Source: an uncultured Lachnospiraceae bacterium
Lineage (GTDB): Bacteria; Bacillota; Clostridia; Lachnospirales; Lachnospiraceae
Length of the DNA stretch: 50,460 bases
Assembly (NCBI GenBank): GCA_949948715.1
Contig: CATLGW010000017.1
Location: 1 to 50,460, forward strand
Direction of reading: 5' to 3'
Part shown: positions 17,154 to 25,245 of the stretch, one piece after another
How positions within the stretch are numbered: position 1 is the first letter of the stretch
How the letters are laid out: each line of letters begins with the position of its first letter
Notes under the pieces: generated by a model
Told to the model about the DNA's origin: nothing
Database searches by the model: none
What the model saw: only the letters and a program-made list of their open reading frames with translations
Program-made: the position numbers and the translations under genes

Positions 17154-19217
17154 ATGAAAAACATGAAGAAAACCAAAAGATGGCTGTGCCTGTTAATGCC
17201 CCTGCTGCTCTTTACGGCCCCCGCCCTTCCGGCCCGGGCCCAGGAGGAAGAACGGGAGACCAATGAGCCCGAAGCCCCCTATTTCATCGTCTACAATGAG
17301 AACTCCACCGTGGACTGTTTCCCCTTAAAGGCCACGGAGGTGGTAACCGACATCAGCGGCGTCATCGCGGAGACCTATGTGACTCAGACCTATGCCAACG
17401 AGGGGGAACATCCCATCAACGCCAACTACGTGTTTCCCGTCTCCTCCAATGTCACCGTCCACGGAATGACCATGGAGATCGGCAACAATATCGTCACTGC
17501 TCAGATCCAGAAGAAGGAGGAAGCCGCGGAGATCTTCGAGACCGCCAAGGAGGAGGGCAAGAGCGCCTCTATGATGGAGCAGCAAAGGCCCAATGTATTC
17601 ACCATGGATGTGGCGAATATTATGCCCGGAGACACGGTGCGCATCCGACTCCACTACACGGAGATGATCACCCCCAATGAGGGCATCTATCAATTCCGCT
17701 TTCCCACGGTGGTGGGCCCCCGCTACGCCAGTCTGAAGGAGCCCCAGGCGGGCGTCTCCGACGGCGACAGCGTGGGCGCCGTTCCGGAATGGGTAATCAG
17801 CCCCTATCTTCCCGACGGTAACACGCCCCCCGGCGAATATAATGTCACGGTAAATCTCTCCGCCGGAGTGCCCATCAGTGACATAAGCTGTAAGTCCCAC
17901 GAAATTCACGTGGAGAAGGAAAGCGGCGAGAAAGCGCGGATCACCCTGGCCAACCCTGAGGATTACGCCGGAAACAGGGACTTCATCCTGAAGTACAGGC
18001 TCACCGGAGAACAGATCCAGAGCGGTCTGGTGGTCACCAGCGGCGAGGAGGAGAATTTCTTTATGCTGACTGTCCAGCCCCCGGAGCATTACACCGTGGA
18101 TGAAATTCCCCCCAGAGAGTACATTTTCATCCTGGATGTGTCCGGTTCCATGTACGGTTATCCCCTGGACACCGCCAAGACCCTGATCAAGGATCTGGTG
18201 GGAAGCTTAAGGGAGAGCGACACCTTTAACCTGATCCTGTTTGAGAATGACACCACTCAGATGTCGCCAAAGTCCCTTCCCGCCACCAAGGAGACCATCG
18301 ACTACGCCATCGACCTGATCGACCGGGAGGAGGGCGGCGGCGGGACCGAACTTACGCCTGCCCTGGAGCAGGGGCTGGCCATTCCCCGGTCCGAGGATAC
18401 GGCCCGCAGCGTGGTGATCATCACCGACGGCTATATCTTTGACGAGGACAGTATCTTCCGGCTCATCAATGATCACATGGCGGATGCCAACTTCTTCTCC
18501 TTCGGTATCGGCAGCTCCGTCAACGACTACCTGATCGGTGGAATTGCCAAGGCCGGCATGGGGGAATCCTTCATTGTCACAGACGTGGAGGATGCGACAG
18601 AATCCGCCGAGCGGTTCCGCACCTACATCCAGTCGCCGCTGTTAACCGACATTTCCGTGACCTACGACGGCTTCGACGTCTATGATGTGGAGCCCGCCGT
18701 GCCCTCCACCCTCTTTGCCCAGAAGCCCATCGTACTGTTCGGCAAATGGCGGGGCGAGGCCAACGGCTCCATCAAGATCACGGGAACCTCCGGAACGGAA
18801 GACTATGTGCAGGAAATCCCCGTGGAAAACCTCACCGTGGTCCAGGACAGCCCGGCCATCAGCTACCTTTGGGCACGCACCCGCTTGGAGCGGCTGACGG
18901 ACTACGGCTGCAACAAGTTTGACGAAAAGGTGCAGGAGGAGGTAACCCAGATCGGACTCCAATACAGCATGATGACCCCCTACACCTCCTTTGTGGCCGT
19001 CATCGACACCGTGAGAAATCCGGAAGGCGAAAGCACGGACGTGGATCAGCCCTCCCCCCTTCCCCTGGGAGTATCCAACCTGGCCGTGGGCGGCGGGTTC
19101 TTCGCCTACTCGGAGCCGGGAGATGTACTGCTCATACTGGCCGCGGTCTGTGCGCTGTCTCTCGCCGCACTCGCCCGGACCGGAAAGAAAAAAACGGCCC
19201 AAAGACCAATGGGATAA
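17154..19217 (+). CDS. Secreted VIT-VWA protein, probable exosortase substrate
   Basis: A 687-residue exported protein. The signal peptide is residues 1-30 (basic start, leucine-rich core, PARAQ). A VIT domain spans about 45-180 (VTQTYANEGEHPINANYVFPV, then ETAKEEGKSASMMEQQRPNVF split by a short gap). A VWA domain runs from about 320 to 490, with MIDAS D328 in ILDVSGSM and the downstream IITDGYIFDEDS. The C-terminus has S653-E654-P655, then GD, about 18 hydrophobic residues and the tail ARTGKKK, the general layout of a PEP-CTERM-like sorting signal. The exosortase-family gene begins 28 bp downstream, so the two are best read as substrate and processing enzyme. VIT-VWA proteins resemble inter-alpha-trypsin inhibitor heavy chains and may bind metal and partner proteins. 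Four phased repeats precede the promoter. Confidence 0.9.
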   Translation: MKNMKKTKRWLCLLMPLLLFTAPALPARAQEEERETNEPEAPYFIVYNENSTVDCFPLKATEVVTDISGVIAETYVTQTYANEGEHPINANYVFPVSSNVTVHGMTMEIGNNIVTAQIQKKEEAAEIFETAKEEGKSASMMEQQRPNVFTMDVANIMPGDTVRIRLHYTEMITPNEGIYQFRFPTVVGPRYASLKEPQAGVSDGDSVGAVPEWVISPYLPDGNTPPGEYNVTVNLSAGVPISDISCKSHEIHVEKESGEKARITLANPEDYAGNRDFILKYRLTGEQIQSGLVVTSGEEENFFMLTVQPPEHYTVDEIPPREYIFILDVSGSMYGYPLDTAKTLIKDLVGSLRESDTFNLILFENDTTQMSPKSLPATKETIDYAIDLIDREEGGGGTELTPALEQGLAIPRSEDTARSVVIITDGYIFDEDSIFRLINDHMADANFFSFGIGSSVNDYLIGGIAKAGMGESFIVTDVEDATESAERFRTYIQSPLLTDISVTYDGFDVYDVEPAVPSTLFAQKPIVLFGKWRGEANGSIKITGTSGTEDYVQEIPVENLTVVQDSPAISYLWARTRLERLTDYGCNKFDEKVQEEVTQIGLQYSMMTPYTSFVAVIDTVRNPEGESTDVDQPSPLPLGVSNLAVGGGFFAYSEPGDVLLILAAVCALSLAALARTGKKKTAQRPMG

Positions 19218-19245
19218 CCTACCTTACAGCATAGGAGACGAGCAT

Positions 19246-20079
19246 ATGAACGGCAAAGACAAAAAAGCAGATTTTATAAAGAACCTTCCCCTCTACCTCC
19301 TGGGCGGACTGCTGATCATTGGCCTCAAGCTTTTCTACAGCCGAGCCGAATGCGACCAGCTCAAGTGGATCTTAGCCCCCACCACAGGCCTGGTATCCGC
19401 CCTGAGCGGTATCCCCTTCCGGTACGTGTCGGGAGTGGGCTATGTGAACCGCTCCCTGCTCTTTATCATCGCCCCCTCCTGCTCGGGGATGCAGTTTATG
19501 CTGATCACCGCCGCCACTCTGATCTTCTCCTTCCTGCACCGCATGGATCGCCCCGGGAAAGCCTCCCGGGGCCCGGAGGGAAGAGGAGGCGCCTGGCGCT
19601 TCCTGTGGATCCCCGCAAGCTTGGCGTTGTCCTATGGGCTGACCCTCCCTGTGAACGCCCTGCGGATCCTGCTGTCCATCTACCTTCCGGAGATATTTCT
19701 CCGCCGCAGGCTCTACGTCGGCGTCCTCACTCCGGGGACGCTGCACACCGCCATCGGAACCCTGGTATATTTTGTGTCTCTGATTACGATCTATCGGATG
19801 GCCGCATATTTCACCCGGTCATTCCCGGCTCCCGCCCACGGTTCCCTCAGGAGAACTCTCCGCCGATGCGCCCCTCCCGTTTTCTGGTATCTTCTCATGG
19901 TGCTGGGTCTCCCCCTGCTAAACGGAGCTTACGGAAAAGACCGGGGGGCCTTCACCTCCTTTGCCCTCCTGGTTCTCTGCGTCTGCTCCGCCGTCCTGTG
20001 CCTGTTTGGTCTGATATCCTTTGTGAGGGATAAGCTCACTGCGAGGTCACAATCTCCTGCCCCTCCCGATCTTCTTTAA
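19246..20079 (+). CDS. Exosortase/archaeosortase-family membrane protease-transpeptidase
   Basis: A 277-residue integral membrane protein with seven or eight hydrophobic helices. The three residues that define the exosortase active site are in order: C79 in APSCSGMQFM, R140 in PVNALRILLS and H167 in LHTAIGTLVYF. Exosortases are thought to cut C-terminal PEP-CTERM-like signals and pass the protein to a surface anchor. The start is the ATG at 19246, with GGAG eight bases upstream. The gene directly follows the VIT-VWA gene and ends by overlapping the converging hybrid kinase by 33 bp. I cannot assign a numbered Xrt subfamily by eye; groups paired with a single VIT-domain target (XrtN, to my knowledge) and XrtK deserve comparison. 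Such enzymes are much less common in Gram-positives than sortases. Confidence 0.85.
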   Translation: MNGKDKKADFIKNLPLYLLGGLLIIGLKLFYSRAECDQLKWILAPTTGLVSALSGIPFRYVSGVGYVNRSLLFIIAPSCSGMQFMLITAATLIFSFLHRMDRPGKASRGPEGRGGAWRFLWIPASLALSYGLTLPVNALRILLSIYLPEIFLRRRLYVGVLTPGTLHTAIGTLVYFVSLITIYRMAAYFTRSFPAPAHGSLRRTLRRCAPPVFWYLLMVLGLPLLNGAYGKDRGAFTSFALLVLCVCSAVLCLFGLISFVRDKLTARSQSPAPPDLL

Positions 20080-22230
20080 CAGCACGTTCACATCGATGGG
20101 CTTGGTGAGGAAATCGTTCATGCCGCTCTTGAGAGCCAGATCTCTGTCCTCCTGGAAGGTGTTGGCGGTACAGGCATAAATCAATACCTTCCCCGCATCC
20201 TCCCTGTCCAGACCGCGGATCTTTTCCGCAGCCGCGCAGCCGTCCATCACGGGCATCTGCATATCCATCAGAATAATGTCAAACTCTCCGACTTTTGATT
20301 TTTCAAACATGTCCACCGCCTCTTTTCCGTTGGAGGCGTGGGCGGTCTCAAATCCCTCCATGGCCAGAATCTCCAGCAGAATCTCCGCGTTCAGCTCCAC
20401 ATCCTCCGCCACCAGAATCCGGACCGGCCGGGCATCCTCCCCGCTGTCGGACCGTCCCTGGTCTCCGGGGATATCCGGCCTGTCTCCTTCCCTCAAATAA
20501 TCAGGTATCTCCCTGACAATGACGGAGGGAATGGCCACGGTAAAGACGCTGCCCACATCCAGCTCGCTCTCCACCGTGATATCCCCGCCCATGGCGTTGG
20601 CCAGAAGCTTGCTGATAGCCATACCCAGGCCCGTTCCCTTGATACCGCTTGTATTCCGGTTTATCTCCTGGCTGAAGGAGTCAAAAATCTTACCGATATA
20701 TTCCTTGGATATACCGATACCGGTGTCCTCACATCGGTATATGGTAGTCACATGGAGGTCGTCGGTCTTTTCCTGGCTCACCGAGAATTTAATATACTTG
20801 CCCTTGGGCGTAAATTTTGCGGCGTTGCCCACAATATTCATCAAAATCTGCTTGAGGCGGATCTCGTCCCCCTCGACGCAGGGCTCTGAGATCTCCTTCT
20901 CCACAATAAACTCCACTCCCCGGCACCTGATATTGTCGGCCTGCATGGCGGCTATTTCATCCACCATAGCCTCCACCAAAAGCGGCTCCTTTACCAGCTC
21001 CACCTTCCCCGCCTGAAGCTTCGACATATCCAGGATATCATTTACCAAAGACAGCAGATAATTTGCCGTGCTGTGAGATTTCTGGAGCCATTCCTTAATC
21101 TGTGCCCTCTGTCCCTCGTCGTCGATATTTACCATGATCAGGTGATTCATACCGATCAGTCCGTTTAAGGGGGTGCGTATCTCGTGGCTCATATTGGAGA
21201 GAAATTCCTTCTGCGACCGGGCTTTCTCCGATGCTCTGATGGTCTTGCTCTGATACCGCATCACCACCAGGAGCATAATAATCACCGTCAGCATACTGAC
21301 GGTCAAAGAGACCATACTCATGGTGACCAAAGTGCTGGTCTGCTCCTTAAAGACAGCCTCGTTGACCGACATGATAAAATACAGGTCAAAGTTTTCCGCC
21401 AGGGGGATTAAGTAGAATAATTCTCTGTACCGCTCCCCTTCATGAGCGTGATAGAAGCCGAAGGTCTCCCGGTTCCCAATCTTAACAGCCAGCTCCTCAT
21501 TGCTCAGCTCTGAATCGGGAGACTCCGCCAGATGCTCATAGAGATTGTTTCTTCTGTTCTGAAAAATCTCCTTGTTGATATTTACAATGTAATCCCCGCT
21601 CAAATCCATGAGAGCGCTGTGCCCGCGGGCCACCCCATTCCTGATAAAGCTGTCTATGACCATATTATCCTGGATGGAGGAGAGATCGCTGATACCGATC
21701 AGCGCCAGCATTTTTTTGCCCTCGATCTCCAGATGGTCCAGTCTGATGCCATACAGAATACTCTCCGCCGTCTGCCGTCTCCCCGCCGCCTTGTTGTCAA
21801 ACCGTGTCACCACGGTCTCCTCCCCCTCCGCAAAACAGGATAGAAGGTACTTCCTGACCTCAGGTTTGTCAGCACTCGGGATATAGATGGAATAGTCGTC
21901 CGAATAAACCGTTCCGTCCTCCGCCAACAGACAAAGCCGTGAAAAACCGCCGGAGACACGCTCCTGATTTAACTCTGCCACGGTCTCCCGGATTGTCCTG
22001 CTGTCAGAGGAGACCAGCCTGTCCTGAATCCCATAAAGATCCCGCCAGCAGATTTCTATAAAAGTTTGAATGGTAGCTTTGTCGTGCTCCGCAATCTCAC
22101 TGATGGAGCTGATAATATTGTCCGAAATAGCCTTGTTCAGCCGCCTGACATAAAGGAAGGTGACCAGACAGACGATCCCCAGTGCGGATACAATCAACAG
22201 AAAATAAAAGCCCTTATGTTTCCTCTCCAC
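20047..22230 (-). CDS. Hybrid sensor histidine kinase with C-terminal receiver
   Basis: A 727-residue membrane kinase. Two membrane segments (about 8-27 and 300-325) bracket an extracytoplasmic region of about 270 residues that looks like a double-Cache sensor (LCLLAEDGTVYSDDYSIY, then LMDLSGDYIVNI). HisKA carries H349 in NMSHEIRTPLNGLIGMNH. The ATPase domain has NIVGNAAKFT, EDTGIGI and GTGLGMAIS. A receiver follows with D656 in IILMDMQMPVMDG and the Lys in DFLTKPID. No phosphotransfer (HPt) domain is seen, so phosphate flow to another receiver needs reverse transfer or an outside HPt. It lies 81 bp downstream of the receiver-alarmone synthetase gene on the same strand and is probably its partner. 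Its end overlaps the converging exosortase gene. Confidence 0.9.
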   Translation of the reverse strand: MERKHKGFYFLLIVSALGIVCLVTFLYVRRLNKAISDNIISSISEIAEHDKATIQTFIEICWRDLYGIQDRLVSSDSRTIRETVAELNQERVSGGFSRLCLLAEDGTVYSDDYSIYIPSADKPEVRKYLLSCFAEGEETVVTRFDNKAAGRRQTAESILYGIRLDHLEIEGKKMLALIGISDLSSIQDNMVIDSFIRNGVARGHSALMDLSGDYIVNINKEIFQNRRNNLYEHLAESPDSELSNEELAVKIGNRETFGFYHAHEGERYRELFYLIPLAENFDLYFIMSVNEAVFKEQTSTLVTMSMVSLTVSMLTVIIMLLVVMRYQSKTIRASEKARSQKEFLSNMSHEIRTPLNGLIGMNHLIMVNIDDEGQRAQIKEWLQKSHSTANYLLSLVNDILDMSKLQAGKVELVKEPLLVEAMVDEIAAMQADNIRCRGVEFIVEKEISEPCVEGDEIRLKQILMNIVGNAAKFTPKGKYIKFSVSQEKTDDLHVTTIYRCEDTGIGISKEYIGKIFDSFSQEINRNTSGIKGTGLGMAISKLLANAMGGDITVESELDVGSVFTVAIPSVIVREIPDYLREGDRPDIPGDQGRSDSGEDARPVRILVAEDVELNAEILLEILAMEGFETAHASNGKEAVDMFEKSKVGEFDIILMDMQMPVMDGCAAAEKIRGLDREDAGKVLIYACTANTFQEDRDLALKSGMNDFLTKPIDVNVLLKKIGRGRRL

Positions 22231-22311
22231 GCTCTAAAACCTCACGTTTCGGTATCTCAATTTATCCCATTTTATGATATGACAAAAACCGCTCTTCTGC
22301 TCCATGGCGTC

Positions 22312-23382
22312 TCACCCCAGGGAACGGTCGATTTTGTTGCGAAGCTCCTGCATCTGATAGTCCAGGATTTCTATGGAATCCGCACAGGCCTTAAGCTGTC
22401 CCACAATCTCCTCCGCGTCCTCCACATTGCGCTTGTACTTCAGCTTGTGCTCCAGGCTGGCCCAGAAATCCATGGCGATGGTGCGAAGCTGCACCTCCAC
22501 TCTCATATATATTTTCTCATTGGATAAGAAGATGGGAATGCTGATAATGAGATGGAGGCTCCGATAGCCGTTGGCCTTGGGAAACCGGATATAATCCTTC
22601 TTCCCAAGCAGACCGATATCGTCCTGTCTCTCCAGAAGATCTGCCAGGCGGTAGATATCATCCGGAAAGGAACAGATCACCCGAATCCCCGCCACGTCAT
22701 TTAAATGCTCGCGAATGCTGGCCACCGTCACGGGATAGCCCTTCCTCTCCAGCTTCTCATAGATGCTCTCCGGGGTCTTGAGTCTGCTCTTGATGGCCTC
22801 CAGCGGGTTTCTGTTGTACGCCCGGGAAAACTCCTCGTTGAGCACCTTCAGCTTGGTCTCCACCTCCATGATGGCGCAGCGATACTGCATCATCAGCTCC
22901 CGGAAAGGCTCCGCCTCCTTCAGCTTCTCGGCCTGCATCTGAATAATGCGGTCCTGCTTCTTCAAGGTCTCCGTCTGCCGTTCCACCTGCTGTTCCAGAT
23001 GGTTCTTGTAGGCAAACAAATCCACCGTATTCCTGACCCGGTTCTTGACCACAGACGCCTCAAAGGGCTTGTGAATAAAGTCAAGAACCCCCAGCTCAAA
23101 GCATTGATTCTCAATCTCGGCAGTACCCTCGCCGCTGATGACCAGCACGGGGATTCGCTTCAGCCACCCCTTGCGTCTCATCTCCTCTATCACCGAAAAC
23201 CCGTTTTTCTTCGGCATATTCAAGTCCAGCAAAAGCGCCGCCGTGTCTCTGTTGTATTCCCTCAGAAGCTCCAGGGCCTGCTCCCCGTCTGCGGCAGCCT
23301 CCACGATATAGATATCCTTTAATATTTCACGCAGTATCTCGCGGTTGACCTCCGCATCATCAACCACCAATATCCTTTGCAT
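22312..23382 (-). CDS. Receiver domain fused to a small alarmone ((p)ppGpp) synthetase
   Basis: A 356-residue cytosolic fusion. Residues 1-118 are a receiver: VVDDAEVNRE, phospho-acceptor D53 (LLLDLNMPKKNG) and K105 (DFIHKPF). Residues about 118-170 form a charged coiled coil. Residues about 170-330 are a RelA/SpoT synthetase domain of the RelP/RelQ type with all key elements: R200-L-K202 and S206, D229 (DVAGIRV), Y273-R-S-L-H277, E296-V-Q298 with RT, and W307 plus E311-H312. There is no HD hydrolase, TGS or ACT domain. The predicted reaction is pyrophosphate transfer from ATP to GDP or GTP, with activity set by phosphorylation or dimer state. The next gene is a hybrid histidine kinase. The promoter is at 23429-23457. 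Confidence 0.88.
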   Translation of the reverse strand: MQRILVVDDAEVNREILREILKDIYIVEAAADGEQALELLREYNRDTAALLLDLNMPKKNGFSVIEEMRRKGWLKRIPVLVISGEGTAEIENQCFELGVLDFIHKPFEASVVKNRVRNTVDLFAYKNHLEQQVERQTETLKKQDRIIQMQAEKLKEAEPFRELMMQYRCAIMEVETKLKVLNEEFSRAYNRNPLEAIKSRLKTPESIYEKLERKGYPVTVASIREHLNDVAGIRVICSFPDDIYRLADLLERQDDIGLLGKKDYIRFPKANGYRSLHLIISIPIFLSNEKIYMRVEVQLRTIAMDFWASLEHKLKYKRNVEDAEEIVGQLKACADSIEILDYQMQELRNKIDRSLG

Positions 23383-23428
23383 GGTATCCTACTTCCCTTT
23401 CATTGTAAGTTTCATATACCCTGCTATA

Positions 23429-23457
23429 ATCATACTATTTTATGAGGAAATTGGCAA
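23429..23457 (-). promoter_or_regulatory. Promoter of the receiver-alarmone synthetase/hybrid kinase operon
   Basis: On the minus strand, TTGCCA (23457-23452) and TATGAT (23434-23429) are 17 bp apart, about 45 bp before the start codon at 23382. It separates this unit from the phosphonate/ECF unit upstream. Confidence 0.65.
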
Positions 23458-23483
23458 CCGTTCGACACAGAGAATTATCAGAA

Positions 23484-23996
23484 TTAAGAAAGCCAGAGGC
23501 GGAATTTTTTCAGCAATCGGTTCATCGGACGAAAAAGAGCCATACACAACACAAAATTTGCGGCGCAATGAATGAGGTCGTAGGGGATTCCCGCCACCCA
23601 CCAGGCAAAGGCCGTCCCCGGCCCGCCCACAAACAGATAGGCCAGGGAACACAGCGCTCCGAAAAACAACCCGAAGGCCCCGGAGAACAGGCTCCAAAAC
23701 AAAATCCCCTCCTTCCTCCGAAACAGAAAGGTGAGAAGCGACAGCAGGGGCCAGAGGTAGACATACATCATCCACCAGATACCAAACCCATAAAAGCATC
23801 CCTCGATCAAGAGATAGGCCGCCAGAATGTAGGCGACCTTTCCCCCCAGAAAAAGCGTGTACAGAATAATCAACAGAGTCACGGGCTCCACATTGGGCAG
23901 CGGAGCCATGATATGCACCGACAGCACCAGCAGGGCCGTCATAGCCCCCATAAGCGCCGTCTCTCTCACTGTGATTTTTGCCTTCCCTGTAGTCAT
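23484..23996 (-). CDS. ECF-type transporter S component (substrate-binding membrane subunit)
   Basis: A 170-residue membrane protein with five or six hydrophobic helices and short loops, matching the size and layout of ECF S components. The first helix region, RETALMGAMTALLVLSVHIM, and the late GIPYDLIHCAANFVLCMAL carry the usual alanine/glycine packing. These subunits bind a vitamin or cofactor and dock on a shared EcfA/A'/T module; none is in the window, so a group II arrangement is likely. The ATG at 23996 is used because AGGAG lies just upstream. The preceding gene is a membrane-anchored DUF4430 protein, a domain also found in cobalamin-binding proteins, so a corrinoid substrate is a reasonable guess, not a demonstrated one. 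Confidence 0.75.
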   Translation of the reverse strand: MTTGKAKITVRETALMGAMTALLVLSVHIMAPLPNVEPVTLLIILYTLFLGGKVAYILAAYLLIEGCFYGFGIWWMMYVYLWPLLSLLTFLFRRKEGILFWSLFSGAFGLFFGALCSLAYLFVGGPGTAFAWWVAGIPYDLIHCAANFVLCMALFRPMNRLLKKFRLWLS

Positions 23997-24041
23997 TCCC
24001 TCTCCTGTCTTACCCCCTTCGGGCACAAAAACCGTTTCCTG

Positions 24042-24464
24042 TCATTCCCCGACGGTGTATACAATCCGGTAGCTCTGCCCGTCCGCAACGGGCTGCTCGT
24101 CCACGCCGTAGCTGCAGTACTCTCCGTCCACATAGAATGCCCAGTAAGCGCCGTTTGCATTGTAATCTGCCGTCAGGCCGTTCACCGTCTCCACCATCAG
24201 CCCGTAGGCAGACTCCGTCCCCTCCACAGTAAGCCCCTGGGTCTCCTCAAGAGCCTGCCGCAGGTACTCGGCGTCCGTATGTACCGTGTAGCTTTTGGAA
24301 ACTGCCTGATCGTCCACCACCTCGATGGAGATCTCCTTTGCGCCCTCCACCGTCCGGGGGGCAAAGCTAAAATACACGATCCCCAAAATCACTGCCGCGG
24401 CCAAAAGCGCCGCCGCCCCTAAAATACCCTTTTTAACATTCTTTTTATTCCCCGCCTCAGTCAT
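24042..24464 (-). CDS. Membrane-anchored DUF4430-domain protein
   Basis: A 140-residue protein with a lysine-rich cytosolic start, one membrane segment at about 16-38 (ILGAAALLAAAVILGIVYF) and an extracytoplasmic domain of about 100 residues. The domain reads as DUF4430: LRQALEETQGLTVEG, then YGLMVETVNGLTADY and GAYWAFYVDGEYCSYGVDEQPVADG. This domain resembles the C-terminal part of transcobalamin/intrinsic factor. The ATG at 24464, preceded by AAGGAG, is favoured over upstream in-frame codons that would overlap the cytidylyltransferase gene. The ECF S component follows after 45 bp, and the pair probably captures and imports one ligand. Which ligand is unproven. Confidence 0.75.
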   Translation of the reverse strand: MTEAGNKKNVKKGILGAAALLAAAVILGIVYFSFAPRTVEGAKEISIEVVDDQAVSKSYTVHTDAEYLRQALEETQGLTVEGTESAYGLMVETVNGLTADYNANGAYWAFYVDGEYCSYGVDEQPVADGQSYRIVYTVGE

Positions 24465-24477
24465 ATCCTTGTCTCCT

Positions 24478-25215
24478 TTACTTCTCTGTAACGCTGCCTG
24501 CCGCACTTGTGCCGACTGAGGCCTCCGCGCTCTCATGGATTTGCCTTAGCTCCTCCGCCGTGTCTATTTCAATCAACTGCCCGTCCTTTACAGGCTCCAC
24601 CGTCAGAAGCAGCCTGTCCAGATTTCTGTTCACCACATCATCCCAAAAAAGCTGGCTGTCCTCCTCCCTGTGGTACGCCTCGGCAATCTTTTCCCCCATA
24701 AACTGCGCGTCCTCCTGCTTAAGGTACGCGACGCCCACCATATTGTAAGCATCGGTTCCTCCCTTTCCCACCCGGACAATCCTGCCGTCTCTTTGGGTAA
24801 AGGTCCAGTCATCAGAATACCCCTTCTGCATACGGCCATAGTAGCAGGAACCCTTCAATTCTTTCAGAAAAATAGATGCATCCGCCACATAGAGATCTGA
24901 CTCGCAGACAAAACAATCTCCCCGCCCCAGAACCTCTCTCGCCGCATAGAGGGAGGATATATTGTTTTTTGTTCGGTAATCGGGATTATGCAAAAGCTCT
25001 ACCTGGGAATATTTGCCCGGCAGATACTGAAACTGCTCCGCCAGATATCCCGTCACCACATAGATCTTTGGCACCCGCCTCTTTAACAGCCCCTCGATCA
25101 CCGTCTCTATCATGGGTTTTCCGAAAACCTTTACCAATGGCTTGGGTATGTGCTCCGTCAGAGGAAGCATCCGTGTTCCCAAGCCCGCCGCCATCAATAC
25201 CGCAATCTCGCTCAT
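24478..25215 (-). CDS. Nucleotidyltransferase, probable CTP:phosphonate/phosphocholine-type cytidylyltransferase
   Basis: A 245-residue sugar-nucleotidyltransferase-fold enzyme. The nucleotide-binding loop AAGLGTRMLPLTEHIPKPL is followed by a metal-site Asp in CESDLYVAD, then DDWTF and the C-terminal LIEIDTAEELRQI. This pattern fits the LicC/PntC group, which activate phosphocholine or 2-aminoethylphosphonate with CTP. It is 30 bp downstream of PEP mutase and in the same operon as the transaminase, so the natural reading is formation of a CMP-activated phosphonate for transfer to a lipid or glycan. No transferase using such a donor lies in the window. It could instead act on a sugar phosphate. 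The DUF4430 gene starts 13 bp after its stop. Confidence 0.75.
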   Translation of the reverse strand: MSEIAVLMAAGLGTRMLPLTEHIPKPLVKVFGKPMIETVIEGLLKRRVPKIYVVTGYLAEQFQYLPGKYSQVELLHNPDYRTKNNISSLYAAREVLGRGDCFVCESDLYVADASIFLKELKGSCYYGRMQKGYSDDWTFTQRDGRIVRVGKGGTDAYNMVGVAYLKQEDAQFMGEKIAEAYHREEDSQLFWDDVVNRNLDRLLLTVEPVKDGQLIEIDTAEELRQIHESAEASVGTSAAGSVTEK

Positions 25216-25245
25216 ACTTTTCTCCCTGTCCTTCCAAACCCGCTC

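Noticed and set aside
19123..19245. Longer in-frame start for the exosortase gene at 19123
   Set aside because: It would overlap the end of the VIT-VWA gene by 95 bp and begins with hydrophilic, arginine-rich sequence. ATG 19246 has GGAG at proper distance and fits the family start.
20047..23382. Phage-defence alarmone toxin-antitoxin system
   Set aside because: The synthetase lacks a neighbouring small antitoxin and instead has a receiver and a kinase partner, which points to signalling.
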